From assembly GCF_024172165.1 (NCBI RefSeq), contig NZ_JAMZEB010000002.1, forward strand, positions 1,302,001 through 1,366,000: 64,000 nt of DNA. The letters run 5' to 3'. Every line of letters begins with the position of its first letter. The stretch's first letter is position 1. This stretch comes from Nonomuraea thailandensis (GTDB taxonomy: Bacteria > Actinomycetota > Actinomycetes > Streptosporangiales > Streptosporangiaceae). Below are positions 26,066 to 35,132 of this stretch, one piece after another. The translations under genes and the position numbers were made by a program. Below the pieces are notes generated by a model. That model was not told the DNA's origin and searched no databases. It saw nothing but the letters and a program-made list of their open reading frames with translations.

Positions 26066-26974
26066 GTGTCGACCAGCACGCCAGAAAGCACCCCCGTCAC
26101 CGGAACCGCGCGCGTCAAGCGCGGCATGGCCGAGATGCTCAAGGGCGGCGTCATCATGGACGTCGTCACCCCCGAGCAGGCCAAGATCGCTGAGGACGCC
26201 GGCGCGGTGGCCGTCATGGCCCTCGAGCGCGTGCCCGCCGACATCCGCGCCCAGGGCGGCGTCTCCCGGATGAGCGACCCCGACATGATCGACGGCATCA
26301 TCGCCGCCGTCTCGATCCCCGTCATGGCCAAGGCCCGTATCGGCCACTTCGTCGAGGCCAGGGTGCTGCAGGCGCTCGGCGTCGACTACGTCGACGAGTC
26401 CGAGGTGCTCACCCCGGCCGACTACGCCAACCACATCGACAAGTGGCAGTTCACGGTGCCCTTCGTCTGTGGCGCCACCAACCTGGGCGAGGCCTTGCGC
26501 CGCATCACCGAGGGCGCGGCCATGATCCGCTCCAAGGGCGAGGCCGGCACCGGCGACGTCTCCAACGCCGTCACCCACATGCGCACGATCCGCGCCGAGA
26601 TCAAGCGGCTCACCTCGCTGCCCGAGGACGAGCTGTACGTCGCGGCCAAGGAGCTGCAGGCGCCGTACGAGCTGGTCGCCGAGGTCGCCAAGACCGGCAA
26701 GCTGCCGGTCGTGCTGTTCACCGCGGGCGGCATCGCCACCCCCGCCGACGCGGCGATGATGATGCAGCTCGGCGCCGAGGGCGTGTTCGTGGGCTCGGGC
26801 ATCTTCAAGTCGGGCGACCCGGCCAAGCGCGCCGCCGCCATCGTCAAGGCCACGACCTTCTACGACGACCCCGACGTCATCGCCAAGGTCTCGCGCGGCC
26901 TGGGCGAGGCCATGGTCGGCATCAACGTCGACGAGATCCCGCAGCCGCACCGCCTGGCCGAGCGCGGCTGGTAA
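26066..26974 (+). CDS. pdxS: Pyridoxal 5'-phosphate synthase subunit PdxS
   Basis: About 302 residues. The synthase subunit builds PLP from ribose-5-phosphate, glyceraldehyde-3-phosphate and ammonia. Seen: [16 protein letters not shown], Asp32 in IMDVV, the Schiff-base lysine Lys89 in MAKARIGH, the second lysine Lys157 in RSKGEAGTG, and the [10 protein letters not shown] and VGSGIF phosphate loops. GTG at 26066 follows GAGGA at 26057-26061; GTG 26054 and ATG 26060 are in-frame alternatives. Its glutaminase partner pdxT, normally next or nearly next to it, is 4.8 kb downstream behind four unrelated genes. A terminator follows at 27085. Confidence 0.96.
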   Translation: MSTSTPESTPVTGTARVKRGMAEMLKGGVIMDVVTPEQAKIAEDAGAVAVMALERVPADIRAQGGVSRMSDPDMIDGIIAAVSIPVMAKARIGHFVEARVLQALGVDYVDESEVLTPADYANHIDKWQFTVPFVCGATNLGEALRRITEGAAMIRSKGEAGTGDVSNAVTHMRTIRAEIKRLTSLPEDELYVAAKELQAPYELVAEVAKTGKLPVVLFTAGGIATPADAAMMMQLGAEGVFVGSGIFKSGDPAKRAAAIVKATTFYDDPDVIAKVSRGLGEAMVGINVDEIPQPHRLAERGW

Positions 26975-27084
26975 TCCGGCGCGTCGTTGCAGGTCACCGC
27001 GCTGGGTGCGTGAGACGATCACGTCCGGCAGGCCGCTGACGGCCTGGCGGGGGCACCACGCAGTGACGGTGGAAATTGCCAAAT

Positions 27085-27116
27085 AAGGCGGCATCCGCGA
27101 AGGATGTCGCCTTTTT
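27085..27116 (+). terminator. Intrinsic terminator after pdxS
   Basis: A 12-bp stem (AAGGCGGCATCC at 27085-27096 with 27102-27113, one G-T pair) and a 5-nt loop are followed by five Ts. It lies 110 bp after the pdxS stop. This is the most canonical rho-independent terminator in the window. The 110-bp trailer shows no gene. Confidence 0.85.
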
Positions 27117-27129
27117 GGTGTTGTGTGGT

Positions 27130-27151
27130 GTTCACCACGTAGTCATGATCC
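27130..27151 (+). promoter_or_regulatory. Possible PHO box upstream of phoD
   Basis: GTTCACCACGT at 27130-27140 fits the 11-nt direct-repeat unit bound by PhoP in streptomycetes (consensus recalled as GKTCAYYYRSG), followed in phase by a weaker unit AGTCATGATCC at 27141-27151. It lies 53 bp upstream of the secreted phosphatase gene, where a phosphate-starvation operator is expected. The second unit is poor, so this is tentative. Confidence 0.35.
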
Positions 27152-27203
27152 TCAGTCAGGCTACGGGTCAACCCTCGTCCCTTGATCGTCCCGGGAGCCA
27201 CAC

Positions 27204-28895
27204 GTGTCCAAGCTGAACCGCAGGCACTTCCTCGTCACAGGGTTAGCCGCAGGCGCCGCCGCGGCGATCCCCGCGGGTGCCGCGCACGCCGACCCCTCTG
27301 GGCCCGACCCCGCGGCCGAGAGCGCGCAGAGCCTCGCCTCGCGCGGGCTGACCACCGACCCGTTCACGCTCGGCGTCGCCTGCGGCGACCCCGACAGCGA
27401 AGGCTTCGTGATCTGGACCAGGCTCGCCCAGCAGCCGATGGCCGAGGACGGGCTCGGCGGCATGCCGCAGCGGCCCTTCCCCGTGCAGTGGCAGATCTAC
27501 GCCGACGAGCGCGCCCGCCGCGTCGTGCGCACCGGCGTCTCCGTCGCCGCCCCCGAGTGGGGCCACAGCGTCCACGTCGAGGTGCAGGGGCTGAGCTCCG
27601 ACCGCGAGTACTGGTACCGCTTCCGCGTCGGCCCGTACGTCTCGCAGCTCGGCCGCGCCCGCACCGCCCCGCACCCCCTGTCGTACGGCGGCGGCCTGGC
27701 CATGGCCTTCGTCTCGTGCGCCCAGTACGAGCACGGCTACTTCACCTCCTACCGCCGCCTGGCCGAGGAGCACCCGGACCTGGTCCTGCACCTCGGCGAC
27801 TACCAGTACGAGTACACCAGGAACACCTACACCATCCCCGGCGGCAACGTCCGCCACCACGAGGGCCCCGAGACCGAGACCCTGGCCGGCTACCGCCAGC
27901 GGCACGCCCAGTACAAGGCCGACCCCGACCTCCAGGCCGCCCACGCCGCCGCGCCGTGGCTGGTCGTCTGGGACGACCACGAGCTGGACAACAACTGGGC
28001 CGACGAGGTGCCCGAGCGGCCCGAGATCCCCCAGCCGAACTTCCTCACCAGGCGCGAGGCCGCCTTCCGCGCCTACTACGAGAACATGCCGCTGCGCCGC
28101 ACCTCCATCCCGCGCGGCATCGACATGCAGCTCTACCGCCGCATCCGCTGGGGCCGGATGGCCACCTTCCACATGCTCGACACCCGCCAGTACCGCGACG
28201 ACCAGGGCTGCGGAGACGGCTACCGCGACTGCCCCGCCGCCGTCGACCCGGCCCGCTCGATCACCGGCGCCGCGCAGGAGGAATGGCTGCTGAACGGCTT
28301 CCGCCACTCGCGCGCGCAGTGGGACATCCTCGGCCAGCAGGTCTTCTTCGCCCAGCGCGACAACAACGCCGGGCCCGTCAAGGTCACCTCCCAGGACGCC
28401 TGGGACGGGTACGTCGCCTCCCGCCGGCGGATCACCCAGGGCTGGATCGACGCCCAGGTGCGCAACCCCGTCGTCCTGACCGGCGACGTGCACGCCCACT
28501 GGGCCAGCGACCTCAAGCTCGACTACGACGACCCGACCGGGCCCACCGTCGGGTCCGAGCTGGTGGCCACGTCCATCTCGACCGGCGGGAACGGGGCCGA
28601 CTCCGACCCGGCCGCGCATCCGTTCCTGGCCATCAACCCGCATCTGAAGTTCTACAACAACCAGCGCGGATACGTGCTGACGAAGATCGAGCGCGACCAG
28701 ATGTCGGCCGACTTCAAGGTGGTGCCGCAGGTGCAGACGCCGGGGTCCGAGGTGTACACCCGGGCCACGTACGTCATCGAGGACCGGGTGCCCGGGGTGC
28801 AGCAGACGTACCTGCGGCCGCTGGACCCGACGCTTCGCAGCCGCGCGGGGATGACGGTGGAGGAGACGGTGCGGCTGGAGACCGAGCGGCCGTAA
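27204..28895 (+). CDS. phoD: Tat-exported PhoD-family alkaline phosphatase/phosphodiesterase
   Basis: A 563-residue protein. A twin-arginine signal (NRRHFLVTG, then a hydrophobic A-rich stretch ending near AHA) sends the folded enzyme through Tat. Next come the Fe3+/Ca2+ PhoD N-terminal domain and the metallophosphatase core: FVSCAQYEHGYF, LHLGDYQYEY, WDDHELDNNW and GDVHAHWASDL, all metal ligand motifs. It releases phosphate from phosphodiesters or wall teichoic acid in known members. GTG at 27204 precedes the Tat motif. It is monocistronic, with a terminator at each end. Confidence 0.93.
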   Translation: MSKLNRRHFLVTGLAAGAAAAIPAGAAHADPSGPDPAAESAQSLASRGLTTDPFTLGVACGDPDSEGFVIWTRLAQQPMAEDGLGGMPQRPFPVQWQIYADERARRVVRTGVSVAAPEWGHSVHVEVQGLSSDREYWYRFRVGPYVSQLGRARTAPHPLSYGGGLAMAFVSCAQYEHGYFTSYRRLAEEHPDLVLHLGDYQYEYTRNTYTIPGGNVRHHEGPETETLAGYRQRHAQYKADPDLQAAHAAAPWLVVWDDHELDNNWADEVPERPEIPQPNFLTRREAAFRAYYENMPLRRTSIPRGIDMQLYRRIRWGRMATFHMLDTRQYRDDQGCGDGYRDCPAAVDPARSITGAAQEEWLLNGFRHSRAQWDILGQQVFFAQRDNNAGPVKVTSQDAWDGYVASRRRITQGWIDAQVRNPVVLTGDVHAHWASDLKLDYDDPTGPTVGSELVATSISTGGNGADSDPAAHPFLAINPHLKFYNNQRGYVLTKIERDQMSADFKVVPQVQTPGSEVYTRATYVIEDRVPGVQQTYLRPLDPTLRSRAGMTVEETVRLETERP

Positions 28896-28916
28896 CGTTC
28901 CTCCGCCCGGACCAGC

Positions 28917-28949
28917 GTGGGCACGCCGACCTCCTCGGCGTGCCCACGC
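28917..28949 (+). terminator. Terminator downstream of phoD
   Basis: A perfect 14-bp inverted repeat (28917-28930 with 28936-28949; CGTGGGCACGCCGA arm) with a CCTCC loop lies 21 bp after the phoD stop. There is no T-run, as is common in this genus group. Confidence 0.85.
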
Positions 28950-29210
28950 ACGTTGTGAGTGCGCCGGCCGCCGTCCACGTTGCGCCGCACTTCGCCGCAC
29001 CACGCCTCGCCGACCCGGCGCCAGGAGCGCGGGCTGGGCACCGTCGCGCCCGCGCCCGCCCCCGCCCCCGCGCCTCGCGCCCGCGCCTGCGCCTGCGCCC
29101 CGTGCTGACTCGCGCCCCGCGCTGACTCGCGCCTTGCGTCGTTCGCGGCGTGCCATGCCGTCCGAGGGCGCCGGCTCCTGTCGCGAGACCGGTTGGTCGA
29201 GGCTGGAATA
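28950..29210. other. Low-complexity intergenic region between phoD and marR
   Basis: The 344-bp gap between phoD and marR contains no credible gene. After the terminator it holds a C-rich stretch of CGCCC/CGCCTG runs (29041-29103) and a 15-nt unit beginning GCTGACTCGCG at 29104 that recurs at 29121 with two changes. The last 30 bp carry the marR operator. Confidence 0.6.
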
Positions 29211-29237
29211 TTAGCCAGGCTAACTTAGTTGTGCTAA
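29211..29237. promoter_or_regulatory. MarR operator, two overlapping TTAG...CTAA palindromes
   Basis: TTAGCC-A-GGCTAA (29211-29223) is a perfect palindrome, followed at once by TTAG-N5-CTAA (29225-29237), 2 bp before the marR ATG. AT-rich inverted repeats directly upstream of a MarR gene are the usual autoregulatory operators, so repression of marR and the MFS gene is expected. Confidence 0.75.
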
Positions 29238-29239
29238 CC

Positions 29240-29662
29240 ATGAGGGACGACCCCACCCGCCTGGCCGAGCAGGTCTCGACGGTGCTGCGGCACCTGGTCC
29301 TCCTGCTCAGGCGCACAGTCGCCGGCCAGCCCGTCACCAGCCAGCAGTACGGCGTCCTGGGCTCCCTGGAACGCGCCCCCCGCCGGATGACCGAGCTGGC
29401 CGAGGAGCACGCCGTCCAGCTCCCCACCATGACCGTCCAGATCAACCGCCTGGAGGACGCGGGCCTGGTGGCGCGCGGCTCCGACCCCGCCGACGCCCGC
29501 GTCAGGACGGTCGAGCTCACGGCCGAGGGCCGCGACCGGCTGGGAGCCGTGCGCCGGGCCAGGATCGCCCACCTCACCCGCGAGCTGGAGGCGCTCACCG
29601 AGGACGAGCGTGCCACCCTCGCGGCCGCCCTGCCCGTGCTGGCGAAGCTGGGCCGTTCGTAG
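29240..29662 (+). CDS. MarR-family transcriptional regulator
   Basis: A 140-residue winged-helix regulator. Helices are seen around LRHLVLLLRR and QQYGVLGSLE, the recognition helix around LPTMTVQINRLEDAGLVAR, and the wing SDPADARVRTVELTAEGR, followed by the dimerisation helix. ATG at 29240 lies directly behind the palindromic operator. The next gene, an efflux-type MFS carrier, starts 25 bp later, so this is the standard marR-efflux pair derepressed by a small ligand. Confidence 0.93.
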   Translation: MRDDPTRLAEQVSTVLRHLVLLLRRTVAGQPVTSQQYGVLGSLERAPRRMTELAEEHAVQLPTMTVQINRLEDAGLVARGSDPADARVRTVELTAEGRDRLGAVRRARIAHLTRELEALTEDERATLAAALPVLAKLGRS

Positions 29663-29687
29663 GAAAGCCCGTAGGAGAAGGAGCAAC

Positions 29688-30899
29688 ATGCAAACCGGCG
29701 GCGGAATCCTCCGCCAGCCCATGTCCGTCTGGGCCACCGCGTTCGCCGCGGTCGTGGCCTTCATGGGCATCGGGCTGGTCGACCCGATCCTCCCTTCCAT
29801 CGCCCAAGGTCTGAAGGCCACCCCCAGCCAGGTCTCCCTGCTGTTCACCAGCTACTTCCTGGTCACGGCCGTGGCCATGCTGATCACCGGCTGGGTCTCC
29901 AGCCGCATCGGCGGCAAGCGCACGCTGCTGGCCGGGCTGGTGCTGGTCGTCGGGTTCGCCGCGCTGGCCGGCACCTCCACCAGCGTCGCCGAGCTCGTCG
30001 GCTTCCGCGCCGGCTGGGGTCTGGGCAACGCGCTGTTCGTGGCCACCGCGCTGGCCGTGATCGTCGGCGCCGCCAGCGGCGGCGCGGAGTCGGCCATCAT
30101 CCTGTACGAAGCCGCGCTCGGCCTGGGCATCTCCCTGGGCCCTCTCGTCGGCGCCCTGCTCGGCGACTGGAACTGGCGGGCCCCGTTCTTCGGCACCGCC
30201 ACGCTCATGGCGGCCGGCTTCGTGCTGATCGCCACGATGCTCAGAGCCACCCCCAGGCCGGCGCAGAAGACCCGCCTGAGCGCCCCCATCAGGGCGCTGG
30301 CGCACGGCGGCCTGTCCACGACCGCGTTCACCGCGCTGTTCTACAACTTCGCGTTCTTCACGGTGCTGGCCTTCACGCCGTTCATCCTCGGGATGTCGGC
30401 CTACGGCATCGGCGCCGTCTTCTTCGGCTGGGGCGTCTGCGTGGCGCTGTCGTCGGTGTTCGCCGCGCCGCCGCTGCAGCGCAGGATCGGCTCGGTGAAC
30501 GTGCTGCACCTGGCGCTGGCCCTGCTGGCCGTCTTCCAGATCGGCATCGCGCTGTCGGGGCACGCGGGCATCATCGTGTTCACGATCCTGTCGGGCATCC
30601 CCATCGGGCTCAACAACACCGTGTTCACCGAGTCGGCCATGGAGGTCTCCGACGCTCCCCGGCCGGTCGCCTCGGCGGGCTACAACTTCGTGCGCTGGAT
30701 GGGCGGCGCGCTGGCTCCGTTCATCGCCACGAAGCTGGGCGAGGAGGTCGGGGTGGCGGTGCCGTACGTGCTGGGCGCGCTCTGCTGCGTCGCCGGCATG
30801 GCCGTGCTCCACACCCGGCGCCACCATCTGCGCGCGCTGTCCCGCGTGGACGCCGGCCACACGATGCGCGACACCGCTGAGGCCGCGGCCACCATGTGA
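29688..30899 (+). CDS. MFS efflux transporter (DHA1-like)
   Basis: A 403-residue permease with 12 predicted helices. The N-terminal block [20 protein letters not shown] and the [11 protein letters not shown] motif near residue 33 resemble drug:H+ antiporters; the loop [11 protein letters not shown] carries the conserved MFS signature A and [15 protein letters not shown] the antiporter motif C. AAGGAG precedes the ATG. It is co-transcribed with marR and its stop overlaps the next gene's GTG (GTGA). Substrate unknown. Confidence 0.9.
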   Translation: MQTGGGILRQPMSVWATAFAAVVAFMGIGLVDPILPSIAQGLKATPSQVSLLFTSYFLVTAVAMLITGWVSSRIGGKRTLLAGLVLVVGFAALAGTSTSVAELVGFRAGWGLGNALFVATALAVIVGAASGGAESAIILYEAALGLGISLGPLVGALLGDWNWRAPFFGTATLMAAGFVLIATMLRATPRPAQKTRLSAPIRALAHGGLSTTAFTALFYNFAFFTVLAFTPFILGMSAYGIGAVFFGWGVCVALSSVFAAPPLQRRIGSVNVLHLALALLAVFQIGIALSGHAGIIVFTILSGIPIGLNNTVFTESAMEVSDAPRPVASAGYNFVRWMGGALAPFIATKLGEEVGVAVPYVLGALCCVAGMAVLHTRRHHLRALSRVDAGHTMRDTAEAAATM

Positions 30900-31756
30900 T
30901 TACATGTCTCACCATGGTGGGACATGTCCTGCTGCTCCTGGCGAGCATGCTTCCCGCGCCGCAGGCGAACCTGTCGGTGATGACCTGGAACGTCTGCACG
31001 GGGACCAACTCCGACTGCCGCCTCTACCGCGCGAGCGCCGTCGAGCTGGCCGAGCACATCGGCAGGCAGGCGCTCTCCCGCCGCGCCGGCGTGATCTTCC
31101 TGCAGGAGTTCTGCACGGGCGCGACGGGCACGCTCGAGCTCTGGCTCGAACGGCGCACCGGGCAGCGCTGGACGATCGGCTCCTGGGGCCTGACCGGCCA
31201 GGACGGAACGCCGTACGCCTGCCACCCCGACCTGCTCGGCCGCCCGCGCGGCGCGCAGAGCATCGCGGTCGCGGTGGCGGGCGACGCGGCCACGTTCGAG
31301 ATCCACCCGCTGCCCGCCCCGCCCTGGTACGTCAAGCGGGCCGCCATCTGCGCCGACCTGCCCGCCAGGAAGGTGCGCGCCTGCGGCACCCACCTGTCCT
31401 CCGGCTCGGCCTACGACGACCGCCAGGCGGGCGCCCCGTACCGTACCAAGCAGCTCGAACGCCTCCTGGAGATCTCCGTCAAGCCCGGGTACCGCAGCGT
31501 CGTCGGCGGCGACCTGAACGTCTCGCCGCCCGACAGCGGCTACGGCGGCGCCGCCGGACGCCGGGCCGTCGCCCCCTTCTACCGCCTCTACCAGGAGTGC
31601 GACCAGCGGGGCGGGCGGCGTACCGGAGGCTGGACCAGACAGGGCAAGAAGCTCGACTACCTCTTCGCCCCCAAGGGCAGCGTGCGGCGCTGCCACGTCG
31701 AGCGCGGCGTCACGCTCTCGGACCACAAGCCCGCACACATCGAGGTGACCCTTTAG
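30896..31756 (+). CDS. Secreted endonuclease/exonuclease/phosphatase family protein
   Basis: A 286-residue protein. The N-terminus is hydrophobic ([17 protein letters not shown]), suiting a signal peptide cut before the catalytic domain. The EEP fold motifs are present: MTWNVCTG, the metal Glu in [28 protein letters not shown] and the terminal SDHKP histidine. Members cleave DNA, inositol phosphates or sphingomyelin, and substrate cannot be read from sequence. GTG at 30896 overlaps the MFS stop; ATG at 30914 is an alternative. Confidence 0.83.
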   Translation: MITCLTMVGHVLLLLASMLPAPQANLSVMTWNVCTGTNSDCRLYRASAVELAEHIGRQALSRRAGVIFLQEFCTGATGTLELWLERRTGQRWTIGSWGLTGQDGTPYACHPDLLGRPRGAQSIAVAVAGDAATFEIHPLPAPPWYVKRAAICADLPARKVRACGTHLSSGSAYDDRQAGAPYRTKQLERLLEISVKPGYRSVVGGDLNVSPPDSGYGGAAGRRAVAPFYRLYQECDQRGGRRTGGWTRQGKKLDYLFAPKGSVRRCHVERGVTLSDHKPAHIEVTL

Positions 31757-31821
31757 GAAGATGCCAGGCCATCCTGGTGTTGAATGTTCGGAACCCGTAC
31801 ACCCGGACGAAAGGATCGACT

Positions 31822-32400
31822 GTGCCCACGATCGGTGTGCTCGCCCTCCAGGGAGACGTGCGCGAGCATGTGCGCATGCTCCAGGAGGCAGGCGCCACGG
31901 CGACCGCCGTGCGCCGTCCCGCCGAGCTGGACGCTGTCGACGCCCTGGTCATCCCCGGCGGCGAGTCGACCACGATGTGGAAGCTCGCCGAGACCTTCGA
32001 CATGCTGCAGCCGCTGCGCATGCGCGTCAAGGAGGGCATGCCCGCCTACGGCTCCTGCGCCGGCATGATCATGCTGGCCGACCGGATCGAGGACGGCATC
32101 GCCGGCCAGCAGACCATCGGCGGCATCGACATGGTGGTCAGGCGCAACGCGTTCGGCCGCCAGGTCGACTCCTTCGAGTCCGACCTCGACTTCGCCGGGG
32201 ATCGGGTGCACGCGGTCTTCATCCGGGCCCCCTGGGTCGAATCCCTCGGCGCGGACGTCGAAGTGCTGGGCAGGTGCGAGCCTGGGGATAGGATCGTCGC
32301 GGTCCGTCAAGGGCCGTTGCTCGCTACGTCGTTCCATCCCGAGCTCACCGGGGACGTACGCGTGCACCGTTACTTCGTAGACATGGTGAGGGAGCTCTAG
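31822..32400 (+). CDS. pdxT: Pyridoxal 5'-phosphate synthase glutaminase PdxT
   Basis: A 192-residue class I glutamine amidotransferase that feeds ammonia to PdxS. The triad is visible: Cys79 in AYGSCAGM, His172 and Glu174 in [18 protein letters not shown] and IPGGEST are the oxyanion and family blocks. GTG at 31822. Separated from pdxS by the phoD/marR/MFS/EEP insert, so the two subunits are not in one transcript. It is followed after 3 bp by yebC, which matches the conserved order. Confidence 0.96.
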   Translation: MPTIGVLALQGDVREHVRMLQEAGATATAVRRPAELDAVDALVIPGGESTTMWKLAETFDMLQPLRMRVKEGMPAYGSCAGMIMLADRIEDGIAGQQTIGGIDMVVRRNAFGRQVDSFESDLDFAGDRVHAVFIRAPWVESLGADVEVLGRCEPGDRIVAVRQGPLLATSFHPELTGDVRVHRYFVDMVREL

Positions 32401-32403
32401 GTA

Positions 32404-33156
32404 ATGTCCGGCCACTCCAAATGGGCGACGACGAAGCACAAGAAGGCCGCGCTCGACGCCAAGCGCGGCAAGCTGTTCGCCAAGCTCATCAAGAACATCG
32501 AAGTGGCGGCACGGACCGGTGGCCCTGACCCGGACGCCAACCCCACCCTCTTCGACGCCATCTTCAAGGCGAAGAAGAACTCCGTGCCCAACGACAACAT
32601 CGAGCGGGCGCGCAAGCGGGGCGGTGGCCTGGAGGCGGGCGGCGCCGACTGGCAGACGATCATGTACGAGGGTTACGCGCCCGGCGGCGTCGCGGTGCTC
32701 ATCGAGTGCCTCACCGACAACCGCAACCGCGCCGCCTCCGAGGTGCGCGTCGCGCTCACCCGCAACGGCGGCTCGCTGGCCGACCCCGGGTCCGTTTCGT
32801 ACATGTTCAACCGCAAGGGCGTCGTGATCGTCCCCAAGGCCGACGGGCTCGACGAGGACACCGTGCTGATGGCCGTGCTCGACGCGGGCGCCGAGGAGGT
32901 CAACGACCTGGGCGACACCTTCGAGGTCGTCTCCGAGGCCGGCGACCTGGTGCCGGTGCGCAAGGCGCTGCAGGACTCCGGCATCGACTACGACTCGGCC
33001 GAGTCGAGCTTCCTGCCGACGATGAGCGTGCCGCTCGACGAGGAGGGCGCCAAGAAGGTGTTCCGCCTCATCGACGCGCTGGAGGACAGCGACGACGTGC
33101 AGAACGTCTTCGCCAACTTCGACGTCTCGGACGAGGTGCTGGCGGCGCTCGACTAG
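32404..33156 (+). CDS. yebC: YebC/PmpR family regulatory protein
   Basis: A 250-residue TACO1/YebC family protein. It begins with the invariant [21 protein letters not shown], then has the domain 2 block [19 protein letters not shown] and the acidic C-terminal domain. Family members act as DNA-binding regulators or, as shown for some, as translation factors for polyproline stretches. It starts 3 bp after pdxT and shares its transcript. A hairpin lies 20 bp downstream. In most actinobacteria ruvC follows closely; here two other genes intervene. Confidence 0.95.
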   Translation: MSGHSKWATTKHKKAALDAKRGKLFAKLIKNIEVAARTGGPDPDANPTLFDAIFKAKKNSVPNDNIERARKRGGGLEAGGADWQTIMYEGYAPGGVAVLIECLTDNRNRAASEVRVALTRNGGSLADPGSVSYMFNRKGVVIVPKADGLDEDTVLMAVLDAGAEEVNDLGDTFEVVSEAGDLVPVRKALQDSGIDYDSAESSFLPTMSVPLDEEGAKKVFRLIDALEDSDDVQNVFANFDVSDEVLAALD

Positions 33157-33176
33157 CGTACGGACGCGATCGCAAG

Positions 33177-33196
33177 GGCCCGGCCTGCGCCGGGCC
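33177..33196 (+). terminator. Hairpin downstream of yebC
   Basis: A perfect 8-bp inverted repeat GGCCCGGC / GCCGGGCC with a CTGC loop lies 21 bp past the yebC stop, followed by a short T-containing stretch. The rest of the 260-bp gap to the permease gene is GC-rich without a gene. Confidence 0.6.
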
Positions 33197-33417
33197 TGTC
33201 CGTTTCCGTGCCCGGCTCCCGGCCCGCGCGTGCGCCCGTACCGGTCTGTGCGCCGACGCGCCTTGGCCGATCCCTGTGCCACGCCGGCCTGCGCTTGTGC
33301 CCGCCTTGACCGGCGCCTGCGCCCGTATCGGCGCATACCGGGTCGCATCATGACGGTGCCCGCGCAACGCGTTTCTTCGCGTGCGCGAGGGCCCGTGGCA
33401 GCGTAGGGTCTGGCGAC

Positions 33418-35121
33418 GTGACTTCCCCCACCCCTCCTCAGGCCTACGTCTCATCCGCCCTCGGCTGGCTGCTCGCCGTGCCTGCGCTGCTCGGCGCGCT
33501 CATCACCCTGGTGCTGCCGACCGCCCAGACGCTCTGGCTCAGCTTCCAGAGCGGCGGCGTCCTGCGGGAGAGCGCCTACGTGGGGATGGAGAACTACAGC
33601 GAGCTGCTCGGCGGCGGCGACTTCTGGCGGGCCCTGGGGTTCACGCTCTCGCTGACCGTGATCCCGCTGCTGGTGGCCGTGGTGGTGGGGCCGCTGCTGG
33701 CACTGGCGCTCGACCGGGCCGGCACCTGGCCCCGGCGGGCCGGGCGGATCGTGCTCTCGCTGGCCGTCGTCGCCTTCTCGCCGGTGGCGGTCGCGGGCGC
33801 CTGGGTGCGAGGGGCGATGCCGCACGCGTCCGGTCTGGTGACGCTGGCCGAAGGGCTGCGTGAGCCCGCGACGGCGCCGGGAACGTTCCGCCTGATCGTC
33901 GCGGCGGCCACGTTCGGCGTCGTGTGCGCGCTGGCGGTGATCGCGTTCCTGCCCGCCCTGCGCGGCGGCACCCCCGGTCCCGCGACGATCGTCGTCGCCG
34001 TGCTCGTCGGGCTCGCCGTCGTCGCCGTCGGGCTCCAGACGTTCTCGTTCGGGCTGGTGCTCACGAGAGGAGGCCCTCAGCGGGCCACAGAGACGCTCGC
34101 GGGCCTGCAGTACGACTACGCCTTCCGGCTGGCCGAGTTCGGGCCTGGGGCGTCCGTGGCGGCCCTCACGGGGGTGATCCTCGGCGTGCTGGGGATCGTC
34201 GCCACGGTCGTCGCGGTGGCGGCCCGGCTCCGCATCACGCTGACGCCGCGCACCGCGTCCCAGGACGAATCCGTCACCCCGTACGCGCCCGCAACCAGCA
34301 CCCCGCTCCCGTACGGGGCGCCGGCTTCGCCTGAGACCCCCGCTCCGGTCCCGGTCAAGACGGGCGCTCCCGGCCCGGGCGTCGGGATGACCGTGGCGGG
34401 CGTCACCGCGCTCGTGCTCGTCGTCGTGATCGGCCTCGTCCTCACCTGGCCCTGGATGGACGGCGTGCTGGCCTCGCCCGCCACCCCGGCCGGAACCGTC
34501 GTCGCCCAGCTCAACACCTGGGTCCCCGCCGTCGCGGGCGCCGTCGTCTCGGTCGGCGTCGCCTACCTGGCGGCGCTCGGCATCGGCGGCCTGCGCCCGC
34601 TCGGCCGGGCCAGTGAGTGGCTGCTGCTGCTCTTCGCCCCCTGGCTGTTCGTCGGCCCCGGCCCGCTCGCCGTCGCCAACTGGCAGAACGTCCACAACCT
34701 CGGCCTCATCGACTCCTTCCCCGCGCTCATCCCGCCCCTCCTGATCAGCGTCCCGGCGCTGCTCGTGCTCACGCTGCTGTGCAGGGGCCTGGCCGAGCGG
34801 GCGGGCGGCGACTTCTTCGGCGGCGTGCTGCTGCCCTCGCTCCCCATGGCGGGCGTCCTGGCCGGCGCCGTCGCCCTCATGAACGCCCACGACCTGCTCT
34901 GGCCGATGCTGGTCGTCCAGAAGCCGGACCTGTTCACCACCCCCGTCGCGCAGGTGCACCAGCTCGCCTCCTTCAACGCGACCACGCCCGACGTGGGCGC
35001 CGCCACGCCGCTGGCCGTGGTCGCCGTCGTGCTGGCAGCCCTCGTGGCCGCGCAGCTCCTGTACCTGGACAGGCTCGCCATCCGGACAAACGGCTCGCAC
35101 GTTCGCACACCGCCTGCGTAG
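33418..35121 (+). CDS. Fused, orphan MalF-MalG-like ABC permease
   Basis: A 567-residue protein with about 12-14 hydrophobic helices. The first half resembles MalF-type sugar permeases (LPTAQTLWLSFQSGG, then VGMENYSELLGGGDFWRAL). A Pro/Thr/Ser/Val-rich linker spans about 280-320. The second half resembles MalG: near residues 458-490 AERAGGDFFGGVLLPSLP followed by NAHDLLWPMLVV looks like a degenerate EAA loop and the helix after it. No binding-protein or ATPase gene is adjacent. It may be a degenerate, moonlighting or distant-ATPase permease. GTG at 33418. Confidence 0.7.
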   Translation: MTSPTPPQAYVSSALGWLLAVPALLGALITLVLPTAQTLWLSFQSGGVLRESAYVGMENYSELLGGGDFWRALGFTLSLTVIPLLVAVVVGPLLALALDRAGTWPRRAGRIVLSLAVVAFSPVAVAGAWVRGAMPHASGLVTLAEGLREPATAPGTFRLIVAAATFGVVCALAVIAFLPALRGGTPGPATIVVAVLVGLAVVAVGLQTFSFGLVLTRGGPQRATETLAGLQYDYAFRLAEFGPGASVAALTGVILGVLGIVATVVAVAARLRITLTPRTASQDESVTPYAPATSTPLPYGAPASPETPAPVPVKTGAPGPGVGMTVAGVTALVLVVVIGLVLTWPWMDGVLASPATPAGTVVAQLNTWVPAVAGAVVSVGVAYLAALGIGGLRPLGRASEWLLLLFAPWLFVGPGPLAVANWQNVHNLGLIDSFPALIPPLLISVPALLVLTLLCRGLAERAGGDFFGGVLLPSLPMAGVLAGAVALMNAHDLLWPMLVVQKPDLFTTPVAQVHQLASFNATTPDVGAATPLAVVAVVLAALVAAQLLYLDRLAIRTNGSHVRTPPA

Positions 35122-35132
35122 GGTGGCCGCTT

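Noticed and set aside
29658..29681. Duplication at the marR stop (CGTAGGA twice)
   Set aside because: Only seven bases match before the copies diverge; too short to separate from chance.
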